NCBI GenBank assembly: GCA_938011245.1
Contig: CALLUJ010000093.1
Location: 1-58,339 of the forward strand
Length of the DNA stretch: 58,339 nucleotides
Direction: 5' to 3'
Source: an uncultured Aquimarina sp.
Lineage (GTDB): Bacteria; Bacteroidota; Bacteroidia; Flavobacteriales; Flavobacteriaceae
Of this stretch, positions 48,118 to 56,788 are shown one piece after another. The position numbers and the translations under genes were made by a program. The notes under the pieces were generated by a model. The model saw only the letters and a list, made by a program, of their open reading frames with translations. It was not told where the DNA came from and did not search any database. How positions within the stretch are numbered: the stretch's first letter is position 1; every line of letters begins with the position of its first letter.

Positions 48118-48852
48118 ATGCCCATTAAAACTTATTTTAATTGGAGTACTGGAAAAGATGCTAGTTTAGCTTTATATTATTTATTACAAAATAAAGATAT
48201 AGAAATTACTAAACTCCTAACCTCCGTTAACCAACACCATAATAGAGTATCTATGCATGGTCTTCGTAGAGAATTATTGGAAGCACAAGCTAACGCTATT
48301 GGTATTAACCTACAAACGGTTGAACTTCTAGAACAACCTAACATGGAAGATTATAATTTGTTAATGAAGCAAGCCGTAATACAGTTAAAAAACGAAGGCT
48401 ACACAAACTGTGCTTTTGGCGACATTTTTTTAGAAGACCTTCGATACTATAGAGAAACACAACTAACAAAACACAATATTAATTGTTTTTTCCCTTTATG
48501 GAAAAAAAACACAACTCGTTTAATTGAAGAATTTATTGCCTTAGGCTTCAAAGCTATTATTATTGCTATAAACGCCTCTGCGTTAGACAAAAGTTTTGTT
48601 GGCAGGGAAATTAATTCACAATTTATTAAAGACCTTCCAGATACAGTAGACCCCTGTGGAGAAAATGGAGAGTTTCATACTTTTTGTTATGATGGTCCTA
48701 TTTTTAAACAACCCATTCCTTTTAACTTTGGAGAAAAAGTATTTAGAGAGTATAAACAACCGAAAAACACAAAAAACAACGCCCCCTGTAGTAACGACAA
48801 TAATAAAAATATGGGGTTTTGGTTTTGCGATTTAATACTCCCTTCCCTATAA
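48118..48852 (+). CDS. Dph6-like ATP-pyrophosphatase (diphthine-ammonia-ligase family)
   Basis: A 244-residue PP-loop ATPase. The ATP motif is WSTGKDASLALYYL, and the family motifs TSVNQHHNRVSMHG and DIFLEDLRYYRE are present, with the later DPCGENGEFHTF. Eukaryotic relatives amidate diphthine on EF2. Bacteria lack diphthamide, so this member must act on another substrate, which is unknown. It follows the VF530-like gene by 4 bp. Confidence 0.85.
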   Translation: MPIKTYFNWSTGKDASLALYYLLQNKDIEITKLLTSVNQHHNRVSMHGLRRELLEAQANAIGINLQTVELLEQPNMEDYNLLMKQAVIQLKNEGYTNCAFGDIFLEDLRYYRETQLTKHNINCFFPLWKKNTTRLIEEFIALGFKAIIIAINASALDKSFVGREINSQFIKDLPDTVDPCGENGEFHTFCYDGPIFKQPIPFNFGEKVFREYKQPKNTKNNAPCSNDNNKNMGFWFCDLILPSL

Positions 48853-48864
48853 GAGTAGTTAGAA

Positions 48865-49125
48865 TTATAATTTCTTTTTCTCTACACAACCCTTAACATT
48901 TATCAATATATAATCCTTGTTGTTATAATTAGAATAATAATGCCTTTCGTTATTTATAAACGAATTAGTCAAAAACTCATTATCTAACAATTTTCTCCAT
49001 TCTAAAATTTGGGATATCGTAACTCCAAATCTATTTGATAAATCAATCAATTGCTCGGATTCTAAACTTAATATTGCTATTTTCAATTTAAAATTTACAG
49101 TATAAATCTTCTTTATCATAACCAA
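48865..49125 (-). CDS. Small HTH protein resembling IS3-type OrfA N-terminus
   Basis: At 86 residues, it has a helix-turn-helix-like part (KLKIAILSLESEQLIDLSN, then RFGVTISQILEWRKLL) like the N-terminus of IS3-family OrfA or other transposase HTH_Tnp_1 domains. The C-terminal half (INNERHYYSNYNNKDYILINVK) matches nothing I recognise. It could be a transposase remnant or a domesticated regulator. I do not see IS3 OrfB, or inverted repeats nearby. A second Met two codons in is an alternative start. Confidence 0.5.
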   Translation of the reverse strand: MVMIKKIYTVNFKLKIAILSLESEQLIDLSNRFGVTISQILEWRKLLDNEFLTNSFINNERHYYSNYNNKDYILINVKGCVEKKKL

Positions 49126-49212
49126 TTAAATTGTTTTATAATTACTCTTTAACAAAAAGCCTATAAAATTCACCGTCTATATATGATAACTAGTGGTTAG
49201 ACTTAAAATTGC

Positions 49213-49425
49213 TTAACTATCTAAACTTTTTTTAGCTTTTTCCATCATTATTCGTTTCATCTTTACTAGCTTTTCATAATCTTCTTTTATCCGAATAGCA
49301 ATAGCTCCTACCCTTTCTCCTCTTATCGACTTTTGGATATAATCATTTTTATAACCATAACGATTTCTTAAGGTTTCCATTATATCTCGATCGTATTTGG
49401 TATATTTTTTATTAGCTTTACTCAT
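49213..49425 (-). CDS. Small basic protein divergent from S24 repressor
   Basis: 70 residues from ATG 49425 (MSKANKKYTKYDRDIMETL). An upstream in-frame ATG at 49455 would cross an inverted repeat at 49434-49457, so I chose the inner start. The sequence is Lys-rich and helical (RNRYGYKNDYIQKSIRGERVG), consistent with a small DNA-binding or Cro-like role. Similar small proteins are found divergent from S24 repressors in flavobacterial genomes and prophages. No direct function is shown. Confidence 0.6.
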   Translation of the reverse strand: MSKANKKYTKYDRDIMETLRNRYGYKNDYIQKSIRGERVGAIAIRIKEDYEKLVKMKRIMMEKAKKSLDS

Positions 49426-49433
49426 AAAACACA

Positions 49434-49457
49434 ATTTGTATTTTGTTCGATACAAAT
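49434..49457. promoter_or_regulatory. Inverted repeat, candidate operator of the divergent gene pair
   Basis: ATTTGTAT (49434-49441) and ATACAAAT (49450-49457) are exact reverse complements with an 8-bp spacer. The element starts 8 bp upstream of the preferred start of the small basic gene. Confidence 0.55.
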
Positions 49458-49463
49458 ATATGG

Positions 49464-49504
49464 GATAATTTTCAACAAACTAACACTTAAGGTGATAATT
49501 TTCA
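49464..49504 (+). promoter_or_regulatory. 11-bp direct repeat at 30-bp spacing, candidate operators
   Basis: GATAATTTTCA occurs at 49464-49474 and again at 49494-49504. The start-to-start distance is exactly 30 bp, about three helical turns. The second copy ends 7 bp before the ATG of the S24 repressor gene. Confidence 0.55.
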
Positions 49505-49511
49505 GTATTTT

Positions 49512-50204
49512 ATGAGTACAACCCTAAGAATAAATGAAATAGCCATGAGACAAGGGATAAGCATTGGTATGATGGAAAAGTCTATTGGTGCTAGTAAAGG
49601 CGTGCTAAGCCGAGCCCTTAAAAACGACACAGACATACAAAGCAAGTGGATTACTTTAATAATTGAAAATTATCCCCAATACAATGCTAATTGGTTACTT
49701 ACAGGCATTGGAGACATGCTTTTAGAGGAAGATGACTCAATGGTTAACGAAACCCCTATTACTTATAAAAGGAATTCTAAAAAGAAAACTAAACCACAAG
49801 ATTCAAAAATACCTCTAATAGCAATAAGTTCTATTAAAAACATTAGTCTCAATAACTTTAAAATTAAAGAGGAGCATATTAAAAATTATTATGTAATTCC
49901 TAAATTTGATACTAAAAAAGTAGATTTTATTATTGAAATTACTGGAAACAGCATGCTTCCTAGGTACAAAAGCGGAGACCTTGTAGCTTGTACTATAATT
50001 AAAGATTCTACATTTATACAATGGAACAGACCCCATGTAATTATAACCAAAGAACAAGGGGTACTTATAAAAAGATTAAAACAATCCCGGTTAGAAGAAC
50101 ATTTATTTGCTGTTTCCGACAATACGCAATATGATCCGTTTGATTTACCTATTTCAGAAATACACGGACTAGCCTTAGTTGTAGGTGGTATTTTTGAAGA
50201 ATAA
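49512..50204 (+). CDS. S24-peptidase repressor (LexA/CI-like)
   Basis: 230 residues. A N-terminal HTH-like part (INEIAMRQGISIGMMEKSIGASKGVLSRAL) and a linker lead to an S24/LexA-type C-terminal domain. The catalytic Ser is in ITGNSMLPRYKSGDLVAC and the catalytic Lys in GVLIKRLKQSR. Such proteins repress target genes and self-cleave when bound to RecA filaments. With the divergent small gene it forms a CI/Cro-like switch arrangement. No phage structural genes adjoin, so it is either a prophage relic or a stable host regulator. Confidence 0.8.
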   Translation: MSTTLRINEIAMRQGISIGMMEKSIGASKGVLSRALKNDTDIQSKWITLIIENYPQYNANWLLTGIGDMLLEEDDSMVNETPITYKRNSKKKTKPQDSKIPLIAISSIKNISLNNFKIKEEHIKNYYVIPKFDTKKVDFIIEITGNSMLPRYKSGDLVACTIIKDSTFIQWNRPHVIITKEQGVLIKRLKQSRLEEHLFAVSDNTQYDPFDLPISEIHGLALVVGGIFEE

Positions 50205-50307
50205 ATAATATTACATTTAATTATTTTAACGAAAATAATCCATTCTTTCATTTCTTAATTAGCCTACCACACAACTACAAAATATACTATCTTAGTGCTT
50301 CCTTTTT

Positions 50308-51288
50308 ATGAAGATAGTAGAACAAATAAAAGCCCCAATTATAGACGAGATGGAAACTTTTGAAGAAAAGTTTTCTAACTCTATGAGTTCGCAAGTAGCA
50401 CTTCTAAATCGTATTACACACTATATTGTAAAGCGAAAAGGAAAACAAATGCGACCAATGTTTGTTTTTTTAGTAGCTAAAATGCTCTCTAAAGACAACC
50501 AAGTAAACGATCGTACCTTTAGAGGGGCCTCTGTAATAGAACTTATACATACTGCCACTTTAGTACACGACGATGTAGTAGACGATTCTAACATGCGCCG
50601 TGGTTTTTTTTCTATAAATGCCTTATGGAAAAACAAAATTGCCGTACTTGTTGGTGATTATTTACTATCTAAAGGCCTACTACTTTCTATAGATAACGAA
50701 GACTTTGATCTTCTTAAAATTATCTCTGTAGCTGTTAAAGAAATGAGTGAAGGAGAATTGCTCCAAATTGAAAAAGCACGAAAACTTGATATTTCCGAAA
50801 AAGTATATTACGAGATTATTCGTCAAAAAACAGCAACACTTATAGCTGCCTGCTGTAGTCTTGGAGCTGCGTCTGTAAAACCAAATTCGGAAGACATAGA
50901 ACATCTTCGTAAGTTTGGAGAGCTTATAGGAATGGCTTTTCAAATAAAAGACGATCTTTTTGACTATGGAGATACTGCCATTGGAAAACCTACTGGAATA
51001 GACATTAAGGAACAAAAAATGACCCTTCCTTTAATCTACGCTCTTAACAATGCTTCCACAGAAGACAAAAATTGGCTTATCAATTCTGTAAAAAATTACA
51101 ATAAAGACAAAAAAAGAGTTAAAAAAGTAATTGCAAAAGTAAAAGCTCTTAATGGTTTAGCTTACGCCGAAAAAAAAATGCTTGCTTTTAAGGACGAAGC
51201 ACTTCAAATACTGCAAAGATACACGGAATCCGAGTATAAAAACGCTCTAGAACTTATGGTTAATTATGTTATTGATCGAAAAAAATAA
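50308..51288 (+). CDS. Polyprenyl diphosphate synthase
   Basis: 326 residues, all-helical trans-isoprenyl synthase. The first Asp-rich motif is HDDVVDDSNMRRG, the second DDLFDYGD, and GVLVGDYLLSKGL-type helices lie between. It elongates isoprenoid chains, here probably for the menaquinone side chain, which feeds the ActC/F quinol sites. It starts 103 bp after the S24 repressor and is followed 11 bp later by dnaG. Confidence 0.92.
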   Translation: MKIVEQIKAPIIDEMETFEEKFSNSMSSQVALLNRITHYIVKRKGKQMRPMFVFLVAKMLSKDNQVNDRTFRGASVIELIHTATLVHDDVVDDSNMRRGFFSINALWKNKIAVLVGDYLLSKGLLLSIDNEDFDLLKIISVAVKEMSEGELLQIEKARKLDISEKVYYEIIRQKTATLIAACCSLGAASVKPNSEDIEHLRKFGELIGMAFQIKDDLFDYGDTAIGKPTGIDIKEQKMTLPLIYALNNASTEDKNWLINSVKNYNKDKKRVKKVIAKVKALNGLAYAEKKMLAFKDEALQILQRYTESEYKNALELMVNYVIDRKK

Positions 51289-51299
51289 ATTCCCTTTTT

Positions 51300-53273
51300 G
51301 TGATTGCTAAAGAAACTATAGATGCTGTATATGATGCTGCCAGGCTAGAGGAGGTTATTGGCGATTATGTACAATTAAAAAAGGCTGGTAGTAATTTTAA
51401 AGGACTAAGCCCTTTTAGCGACGAGAAGAGTCCTTCTTTTATGGTTTCTCCCGTAAAACAAATTTGGAAAGATTTTAGTAGTGGCAAAGGAGGTAATGTA
51501 ATTGCTTTTCTAATGGAACACGAGCATTACAGTTACCCCGAAGCTATAAAGCATTTGGCTAAACGGTATGGTATAGAAATTATAGAAACTGAACAATCTA
51601 ACGAGCAAAAGGAACAAGCTAACGAACGAGAAAGTATGTATTTGGTTAGTGACTTTGCAAATACTTATTTTCAGGGACAATTACAAAATACAGAAAGTGG
51701 AAAGGCTATTGCTAAAACTTACTTTAAAGAGCGTGGATTTACCAATGAAACCATTGAAAAATTCCAATTAGGGTATTCTCCAGATATTTGGGATGCTTTT
51801 ACCAACGAGGCCATTTCTAAAAGCTATCAAACTAAATATTTAGAAAGCACTGGCCTAACTATTGTAAAAGAAGAAAAACAATTTGACCGATTTAAAGGTC
51901 GCGTTATGTTTCCAATACACTCTATGTCTGGAAGGGTACTGGGCTTTGGTGGTCGATTACTAATAGATAATAAAAAAGCTGCCAAATATCTCAATTCTCC
52001 AGAGAGTGATATTTACCATAAAAGCAAAGTTCTTTACGGTATTTACTATGCAAAACAAGCCATTGCTAAAGAAGATAATTGCTATTTAGTGGAAGGCTAT
52101 ACCGATGTAATCCAATTTCATCAAAGTGGTATTACAAATACCGTATCTTCTTCTGGGACTGCTTTAACAGCAGATCAAATTAGATTAGTAAATAGGTTAA
52201 CTAAAAATATAACTGTATTATTTGATGGTGATGCTGCTGGTTTACGCGCTGCTATTAGAGGTATTGATTTAATTTTAGAGCAAGGCATGAATGTTCGGGT
52301 ATGTACTTTTCCTTTAGGAGAAGACCCCGATAGCTTTGCAAAAAAAAACTCTACCGAAGAGCTTAAAGAATACCTAAACACACATCAACAAGATTTTATT
52401 AGTTTTAAAGCAGACTTATTACAAAAAGAAGCTAAAAATGATCCCATTAAAAAAGCCGAATTAATACGAGATATAATAAATAGTATTAGCAAAATTCCCG
52501 ATACTATAAAACGTGAAATTTATATCCAGGAATGCGCCTCTATAATGGAAATTTCCGAAGAGGTTTTGTTTTCTAACTTAGCACAAATAACCAAATCTTC
52601 GGAAAAAACATCTCAAAAACAGCAGAAACAGCAAACTGCTAAACAGCTTCCTAATATGGAAGTTCAAAAAACTGTTAATCAAAAAGTAAATCGTTTATTT
52701 GAACTAGAACGAGCAATAATTGGAGTCTTATTGCTTTATGGGCAAGAAGAAGAATTATTTTCAGAATTTGTATATAAAGAAGATGAAGAAGGCGAACAAG
52801 TAATTAAAGAAGAACAAGTAGCCGCTAAAGTATACGAAAAAATATATTTAGACCTACAAACCGATGAAATTGCTTTTTCTAATCCTAACTTTCAACTTAT
52901 ATACAACACTTTAATTGAAGCCTTAAATACTGAAAATCAATTTAAGGTGGATCAATACATTCAACAATTAAATCCTGAATTATCTTCAGAAATTACACAT
53001 ATTTTAATGCAAGATGAAAAATATGCTTTGAGTAAATGGGACTCTAAGGAAATTTATGTAAAGAAAAAACATCTTTCTATTGCACAATATGTATCGGACA
53101 TTATTTTAAATCTACGAAGACAATTGGTAGATTTAAAAATAAACTCTCTTATGGAACCTATTAAAACTCCTAACGAAAATAAAGAAATTGACATTCCAGA
53201 ACTTTTATCTGAAGTTATGGAATATCAATTTTTAAAAAAAGTTATTTCTGAAAAACTAAATAGAGTAGTTTAG
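51300..53273 (+). CDS. dnaG: DNA primase lacking zinc-finger ligands
   Basis: 657 residues, GTG start. The N-terminal zinc-binding fold is recognisable (GSNFKGLSPFSDEKSPSF, then IWKDFSSGKGGNVI), but the four metal ligands are replaced: Ser 37, Ser 40, Asp 58 and Ser 61 where Cys/His/Cys/Cys are usual. The catalytic TOPRIM core is complete (FKGRVMFPIHS, NCYLVEGYTDVI, LFDGDAAGLRAA). The C-terminal helicase-binding part follows. It makes replication primers. I recall the same ligand loss in other Flavobacteriaceae DnaG proteins. Its stop abuts the convergent response-regulator gene with no gap. Confidence 0.95.
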   Translation: MIAKETIDAVYDAARLEEVIGDYVQLKKAGSNFKGLSPFSDEKSPSFMVSPVKQIWKDFSSGKGGNVIAFLMEHEHYSYPEAIKHLAKRYGIEIIETEQSNEQKEQANERESMYLVSDFANTYFQGQLQNTESGKAIAKTYFKERGFTNETIEKFQLGYSPDIWDAFTNEAISKSYQTKYLESTGLTIVKEEKQFDRFKGRVMFPIHSMSGRVLGFGGRLLIDNKKAAKYLNSPESDIYHKSKVLYGIYYAKQAIAKEDNCYLVEGYTDVIQFHQSGITNTVSSSGTALTADQIRLVNRLTKNITVLFDGDAAGLRAAIRGIDLILEQGMNVRVCTFPLGEDPDSFAKKNSTEELKEYLNTHQQDFISFKADLLQKEAKNDPIKKAELIRDIINSISKIPDTIKREIYIQECASIMEISEEVLFSNLAQITKSSEKTSQKQQKQQTAKQLPNMEVQKTVNQKVNRLFELERAIIGVLLLYGQEEELFSEFVYKEDEEGEQVIKEEQVAAKVYEKIYLDLQTDEIAFSNPNFQLIYNTLIEALNTENQFKVDQYIQQLNPELSSEITHILMQDEKYALSKWDSKEIYVKKKHLSIAQYVSDIILNLRRQLVDLKINSLMEPIKTPNENKEIDIPELLSEVMEYQFLKKVISEKLNRVV

Positions 53274-53909
53274 TTAACATATTTGAAGAATTCTAGATTG
53301 AGTAATTAAATCCGCTATTGTATTAGCCTTAAGCTTTTTAAGTAATCTTGTTTTATAAGTACTTACCGTTTTTTCATTAATTTCTAAACTTTCTGCAATA
53401 TCTTTATTTCTCTTACCTGTAGACAGTAAATTCAACACTTCTATTTCTCTCGAAGATAATTTAATAAAGGCATTATAATGTGTATTCTTAAAGTTTCTAT
53501 CGTTTAACTGCTGTGTAAGGCTTTCATTTAGATAAATACCTCCCCTAGAAACTCTTTGATAAGCCATTCGAATAGTCTCTGGATCTGCTTTTTTAGAAAT
53601 GTAAGCCGAAGCTCCTGCTTTTATAGTACTTAGTGCATAAATTTCGTCGGGCTGATGACTAAAAACAATCACTTTTGTATTCTTGAATTCATGTTTAATA
53701 TCCCTAATTGTTTGTATACCAAATGTGCTAGGTAAATCTAACTCTAAAAATAGAATATTGGGAAAATTTCTCTTTAAAGAAAACTGGAGTTCGTCTCCAT
53801 CCTTAACTGGTTCTAACATTTTAAAATTAGAATCTATACTTGAAATAATTTCTGATATCCCAATATGTGTAATAGGATATTCATCTGCTACTAAAATTTT
53901 GGTTTGCAT
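53274..53909 (-). CDS. NarL/LuxR-type response regulator with Glu at phosphoacceptor site
   Basis: 211 residues. Receiver (about 3-120) has the acidic pair DE (9-10), Ser/Thr and Lys positions (IVFS, YISKK), but at residue 56 the phosphoacceptor Asp is Glu (ILFLELDLP). The neighbouring paralogue has Asp at the same place. The C-terminal LuxR HTH is complete (LSSREIEVLNLLSTGKRNKDIAESLEINEKTVSTYKTRLLKKL). A Glu there can mimic phosphorylation, so this regulator may be constitutively active or signal-independent. It is the downstream gene of the tandem pair. Confidence 0.88.
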   Translation of the reverse strand: MQTKILVADEYPITHIGISEIISSIDSNFKMLEPVKDGDELQFSLKRNFPNILFLELDLPSTFGIQTIRDIKHEFKNTKVIVFSHQPDEIYALSTIKAGASAYISKKADPETIRMAYQRVSRGGIYLNESLTQQLNDRNFKNTHYNAFIKLSSREIEVLNLLSTGKRNKDIAESLEINEKTVSTYKTRLLKKLKANTIADLITQSRILQIC

Positions 53910-54062
53910 ATTGATTTTAAGTTTGATATGCTAAAAATAGATATTATAAATTAATATGTAATTGAATTGTTTAATAATTCGATATAAGGTATTTTTAATA
54001 GACGAAGAATCCAAAAAACACTTTGCAAATGTTAAAATCGTAACTTAAATATTACTCTATAT

Positions 54063-54506
54063 TTATCTTAAATTATTATCAATCATATCCTTATTAGAAC
54101 TTAAAAGCCTACTTAATTCTTCGCTAATATAAATTCCTCCATTAGAAACTCGTTCTAAAGCCAACCTAAAAACATCTATTGAAGCTGTTTTACACAAATA
54201 ACCTGCGGCTCCTGCTTTAATACAATTCAACTCTAAGGCGATATTATTTTCTGTATTGAAAATTAATATCTTAACTTCTTTAAAACTTCTTTTAATTGAT
54301 TTAATGTCTTTTAATCCTTCAAAATTTGGCAAACTCAAATCAATTATTAAAACATCTGGATAATATAACGAAAGTACATTTTTGAGCTCCAAACCATCGA
54401 CTACCACCTTATTTAATTTAGTTAAACAATCAAACGTTTCAATAACTTGTGTAATACCGTCAACCACTATGGGATGGTAATCCGCTATCAATATTTTTTT
54501 ATCCAT
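54063..54506 (-). CDS. Receiver-only response regulator, paralogue of downstream gene
   Basis: 147 residues, a NarL-type receiver. Asp 56 is the phosphoacceptor (VLIIDLSLP), Lys is kept in YLCKTA, but one of the acidic pair is Tyr (ADYHP). It stops soon after the receiver (LSSNKDMIDNNLR) and has no HTH. The 153-bp gap beyond holds no recognisable HTH remnant. Clear similarity to the 53274-53909 product through GGIYISEELSRLL suggests an old tandem duplication. It may act as a phosphate sink or heterodimer partner. Confidence 0.85.
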   Translation of the reverse strand: MDKKILIADYHPIVVDGITQVIETFDCLTKLNKVVVDGLELKNVLSLYYPDVLIIDLSLPNFEGLKDIKSIKRSFKEVKILIFNTENNIALELNCIKAGAAGYLCKTASIDVFRLALERVSNGGIYISEELSRLLSSNKDMIDNNLR

Positions 54507-54613
54507 AAGTATTATATCAAATAAAAGTAATTTAATTCCTTTATCAATAACTCAAACAAATGTTAAACATTTAACGCTTACTGCTTTTCGAATACTCTTT
54601 ACTTTTGTGTTAT

Positions 54614-55399
54614 CTATAAACTTTTAGGAATTTCACAAACAGGTATAGGATTCATTTTATGTTGATTATTTTGATTTAATCGCGAATAAATTTTATAAAC
54701 CTCCTGTTCTCTGCCTTTAAAATCTTCGGCTGTTTTACCTAATTCCTGTTGTAACATAGCCCATTCTAACTCATCGTAAGATGCTCCTAATTGATCTTCA
54801 TCGCTTCTACTATCTCCAAAAAGACCATCTGTAGGCGCCGCTTTTTGGATAGACATTGGCACCTCCACTTCAGCCGCTAACTTATAAACCTCACTTTTCA
54901 TAAGATCTGCAATGGGACTTAAATCTACCCCTCCATCTCCATATTTAGTATAAAAGCCCACTCCAAAGTCTTCTACTTTATTTCCTGTTCCAGCAACCAA
55001 ATACTTATACAACCCTGCAAAATAGTATAACGTAGACATACGTAATCTGGCTCTTGTATTAGCTAAAGAAAGTTGTAATTGCGTCGAATCTTCAATATTA
55101 GGAACTTGGGCTTTCATAGTTTCAAAAACAGGTGTTAAATCCACTCTTTCTGAACTAACATTGGGAAATCGTTTTTTCAATTGTTCAATATGCTCTTGTG
55201 CTCTAGATACTTGGGTAGGAGCTTGGTGTATTGGCATTTCTACACACAAGGTCTGTAAACCCGTCATTGCACACAATGTAGAAGTAAGCCCGCTATCGAT
55301 ACCTCCACTAACACCTACTACAAACCCCTCCATATTAGCATTATCCGCATATGTTTTTAACCACCCTACTATATGTTGAATAATTTTTTCTGTTTTCAT
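54614..55399 (-). CDS. nadE: NAD synthetase, ammonia-dependent
   Basis: 261 residues, PP-loop amidotransferase-fold enzyme. The ATP motif is GVSGGIDSGLTSTL, with VAGTGNKVEDFGVGFYTKYGD and KSEVYKLA downstream. There is no glutaminase domain. It amidates deamido-NAD with ammonia in the last step of NAD synthesis. It is divergent from gldB by 78 bp, an arrangement I recall from other flavobacteria. Confidence 0.95.
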   Translation of the reverse strand: MKTEKIIQHIVGWLKTYADNANMEGFVVGVSGGIDSGLTSTLCAMTGLQTLCVEMPIHQAPTQVSRAQEHIEQLKKRFPNVSSERVDLTPVFETMKAQVPNIEDSTQLQLSLANTRARLRMSTLYYFAGLYKYLVAGTGNKVEDFGVGFYTKYGDGGVDLSPIADLMKSEVYKLAAEVEVPMSIQKAAPTDGLFGDSRSDEDQLGASYDELEWAMLQQELGKTAEDFKGREQEVYKIYSRLNQNNQHKMNPIPVCEIPKSL

Positions 55400-55477
55400 T
55401 ATTATGTTTTTTATAAAAATAATTAAAAGAAACCATTTCTAAAATTCAATATAATACAGTTTCATTATTTTTGTGAT

Positions 55478-56449
55478 ATGAACAAAGGAACCTTATATTT
55501 TTTACTTTTTTCGAATTTGTTATTAATACTTCATTCGTGCAAAAAAGCCCCTCAAATACCTATTGAAATTTCAACAATTAATGCAGAAATTACTATAGAT
55601 CGTTTTGACCAAGCCTTTAGTAATTTAAATAACAAATCTTTAGACTCTTTACAAGGAAAATATCCTTTTTTATTTCCTATAAAGTACTCCCAAGAGTTTT
55701 GGGTACACAAATCTAAAGACACTCTACAACAAGAATTAAAAAAGGAAACCCTTAAAACTTTCCCTAATATTAATATTTTAGAACAAGAACTAGAGTTGTT
55801 TTATAAACATCTCCTTTTTTATTATCCTACTATTAAAATTCCAAAAGTTATTTCTATTATTTCCGAAGTAGATTATGAAAATCGTATTATACTTACCAAA
55901 GAATTACTATTAATCTCTTTAGACTCTTACTTAGGAAAGAACCATCACTTTTATGAAGATATTTCTAAATATATTGTTGAAGATTTTGAAAAAGAACAAA
56001 TTACTATAGATATTGCCCAAGAGTATGCAAAAAAAATATTTACACGAACAGATAAAAGAGATTTTATATCTCAAATGATTTTATATGGTAAGCGGCAATA
56101 TTTACTACGAAAATTACTCCCTTTAAAAACTTTACCTGAAATTTTTAGTTACACTCCAGATGAATTAAGATGGAACGAAGCTAATGAAACTGAAATTTGG
56201 CGTTATTTTATAGAGAAAGAACTCCTTTACAAAACAGACCGAAATTTACTTCCCCGTTTTCTATATCCAGCACCATTTAGTAAATTTTATATGGCGTACG
56301 ACACCGATTCTCCTGATAGAGTAGGACAGTATATTGGCTACCGAATCGTAGATTCGTTTATGAAAAATAACAATGTATCTTTGCAAGAACTATCTACAAT
56401 AGATAGTGAAACTATTTTTACAAAATCACGCTATAAACCTAAAAAATAA
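55478..56449 (+). CDS. gldB: Gliding-motility lipoprotein GldB
   Basis: 323 residues with a lipoprotein signal (LLLILHSCKK). The body has the GldB pattern with ITIDRFDQAFSNL near the start and a C-terminal RVGQYIGYRIVDSFM. GldB is needed for gliding and T9SS function in Flavobacterium johnsoniae, and its exact role is unsettled. The stop overlaps the gldC start by one base (TAATG), so translation is coupled. Confidence 0.92.
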   Translation: MNKGTLYFLLFSNLLLILHSCKKAPQIPIEISTINAEITIDRFDQAFSNLNNKSLDSLQGKYPFLFPIKYSQEFWVHKSKDTLQQELKKETLKTFPNINILEQELELFYKHLLFYYPTIKIPKVISIISEVDYENRIILTKELLLISLDSYLGKNHHFYEDISKYIVEDFEKEQITIDIAQEYAKKIFTRTDKRDFISQMILYGKRQYLLRKLLPLKTLPEIFSYTPDELRWNEANETEIWRYFIEKELLYKTDRNLLPRFLYPAPFSKFYMAYDTDSPDRVGQYIGYRIVDSFMKNNNVSLQELSTIDSETIFTKSRYKPKK

Positions 56450-56787
56450 TGGCTGTTACTCATAAATCTAAAATTTCATTAAACGTAGGATTAGACGAAA
56501 ATAAAATACCCGAAGCCATTACATGGTCTGCCGAAGACGGCGGTATTTCTCATGAAGAAGCTAAAGCTTTTTTATTATCGGTATGGGATGCTAATAAAAA
56601 AGAAAGTCTTCGTATAGACTTATGGACTAAAGACATGCCTGTAGATGAAATGCAACATTTTTTTCATCAAACATTAGTTGCCATGACCGATACGTTTTTA
56701 CGGGCTACACAGGATAAAAAAATGGCCGACACCATGAAAGATTTTACCGATTACTTTGCTGAAAAACTAAATTTGATAAAAAAGTAA
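56449..56787 (+). CDS. gldC: Gliding-motility protein GldC
   Basis: 112 residues without signal peptide or membrane segment. The sequence HKSKISLNVGLDENKIPEAITW, then DLWTKDMPVDEMQHFFHQTL and MKDFTDYFAEKL, matches GldC. It is a soluble protein whose loss partly impairs gliding in F. johnsoniae. It is joined to gldB by an overlapping stop/start. Confidence 0.93.
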   Translation: MAVTHKSKISLNVGLDENKIPEAITWSAEDGGISHEEAKAFLLSVWDANKKESLRIDLWTKDMPVDEMQHFFHQTLVAMTDTFLRATQDKKMADTMKDFTDYFAEKLNLIKK

Positions 56788-56788
56788 T

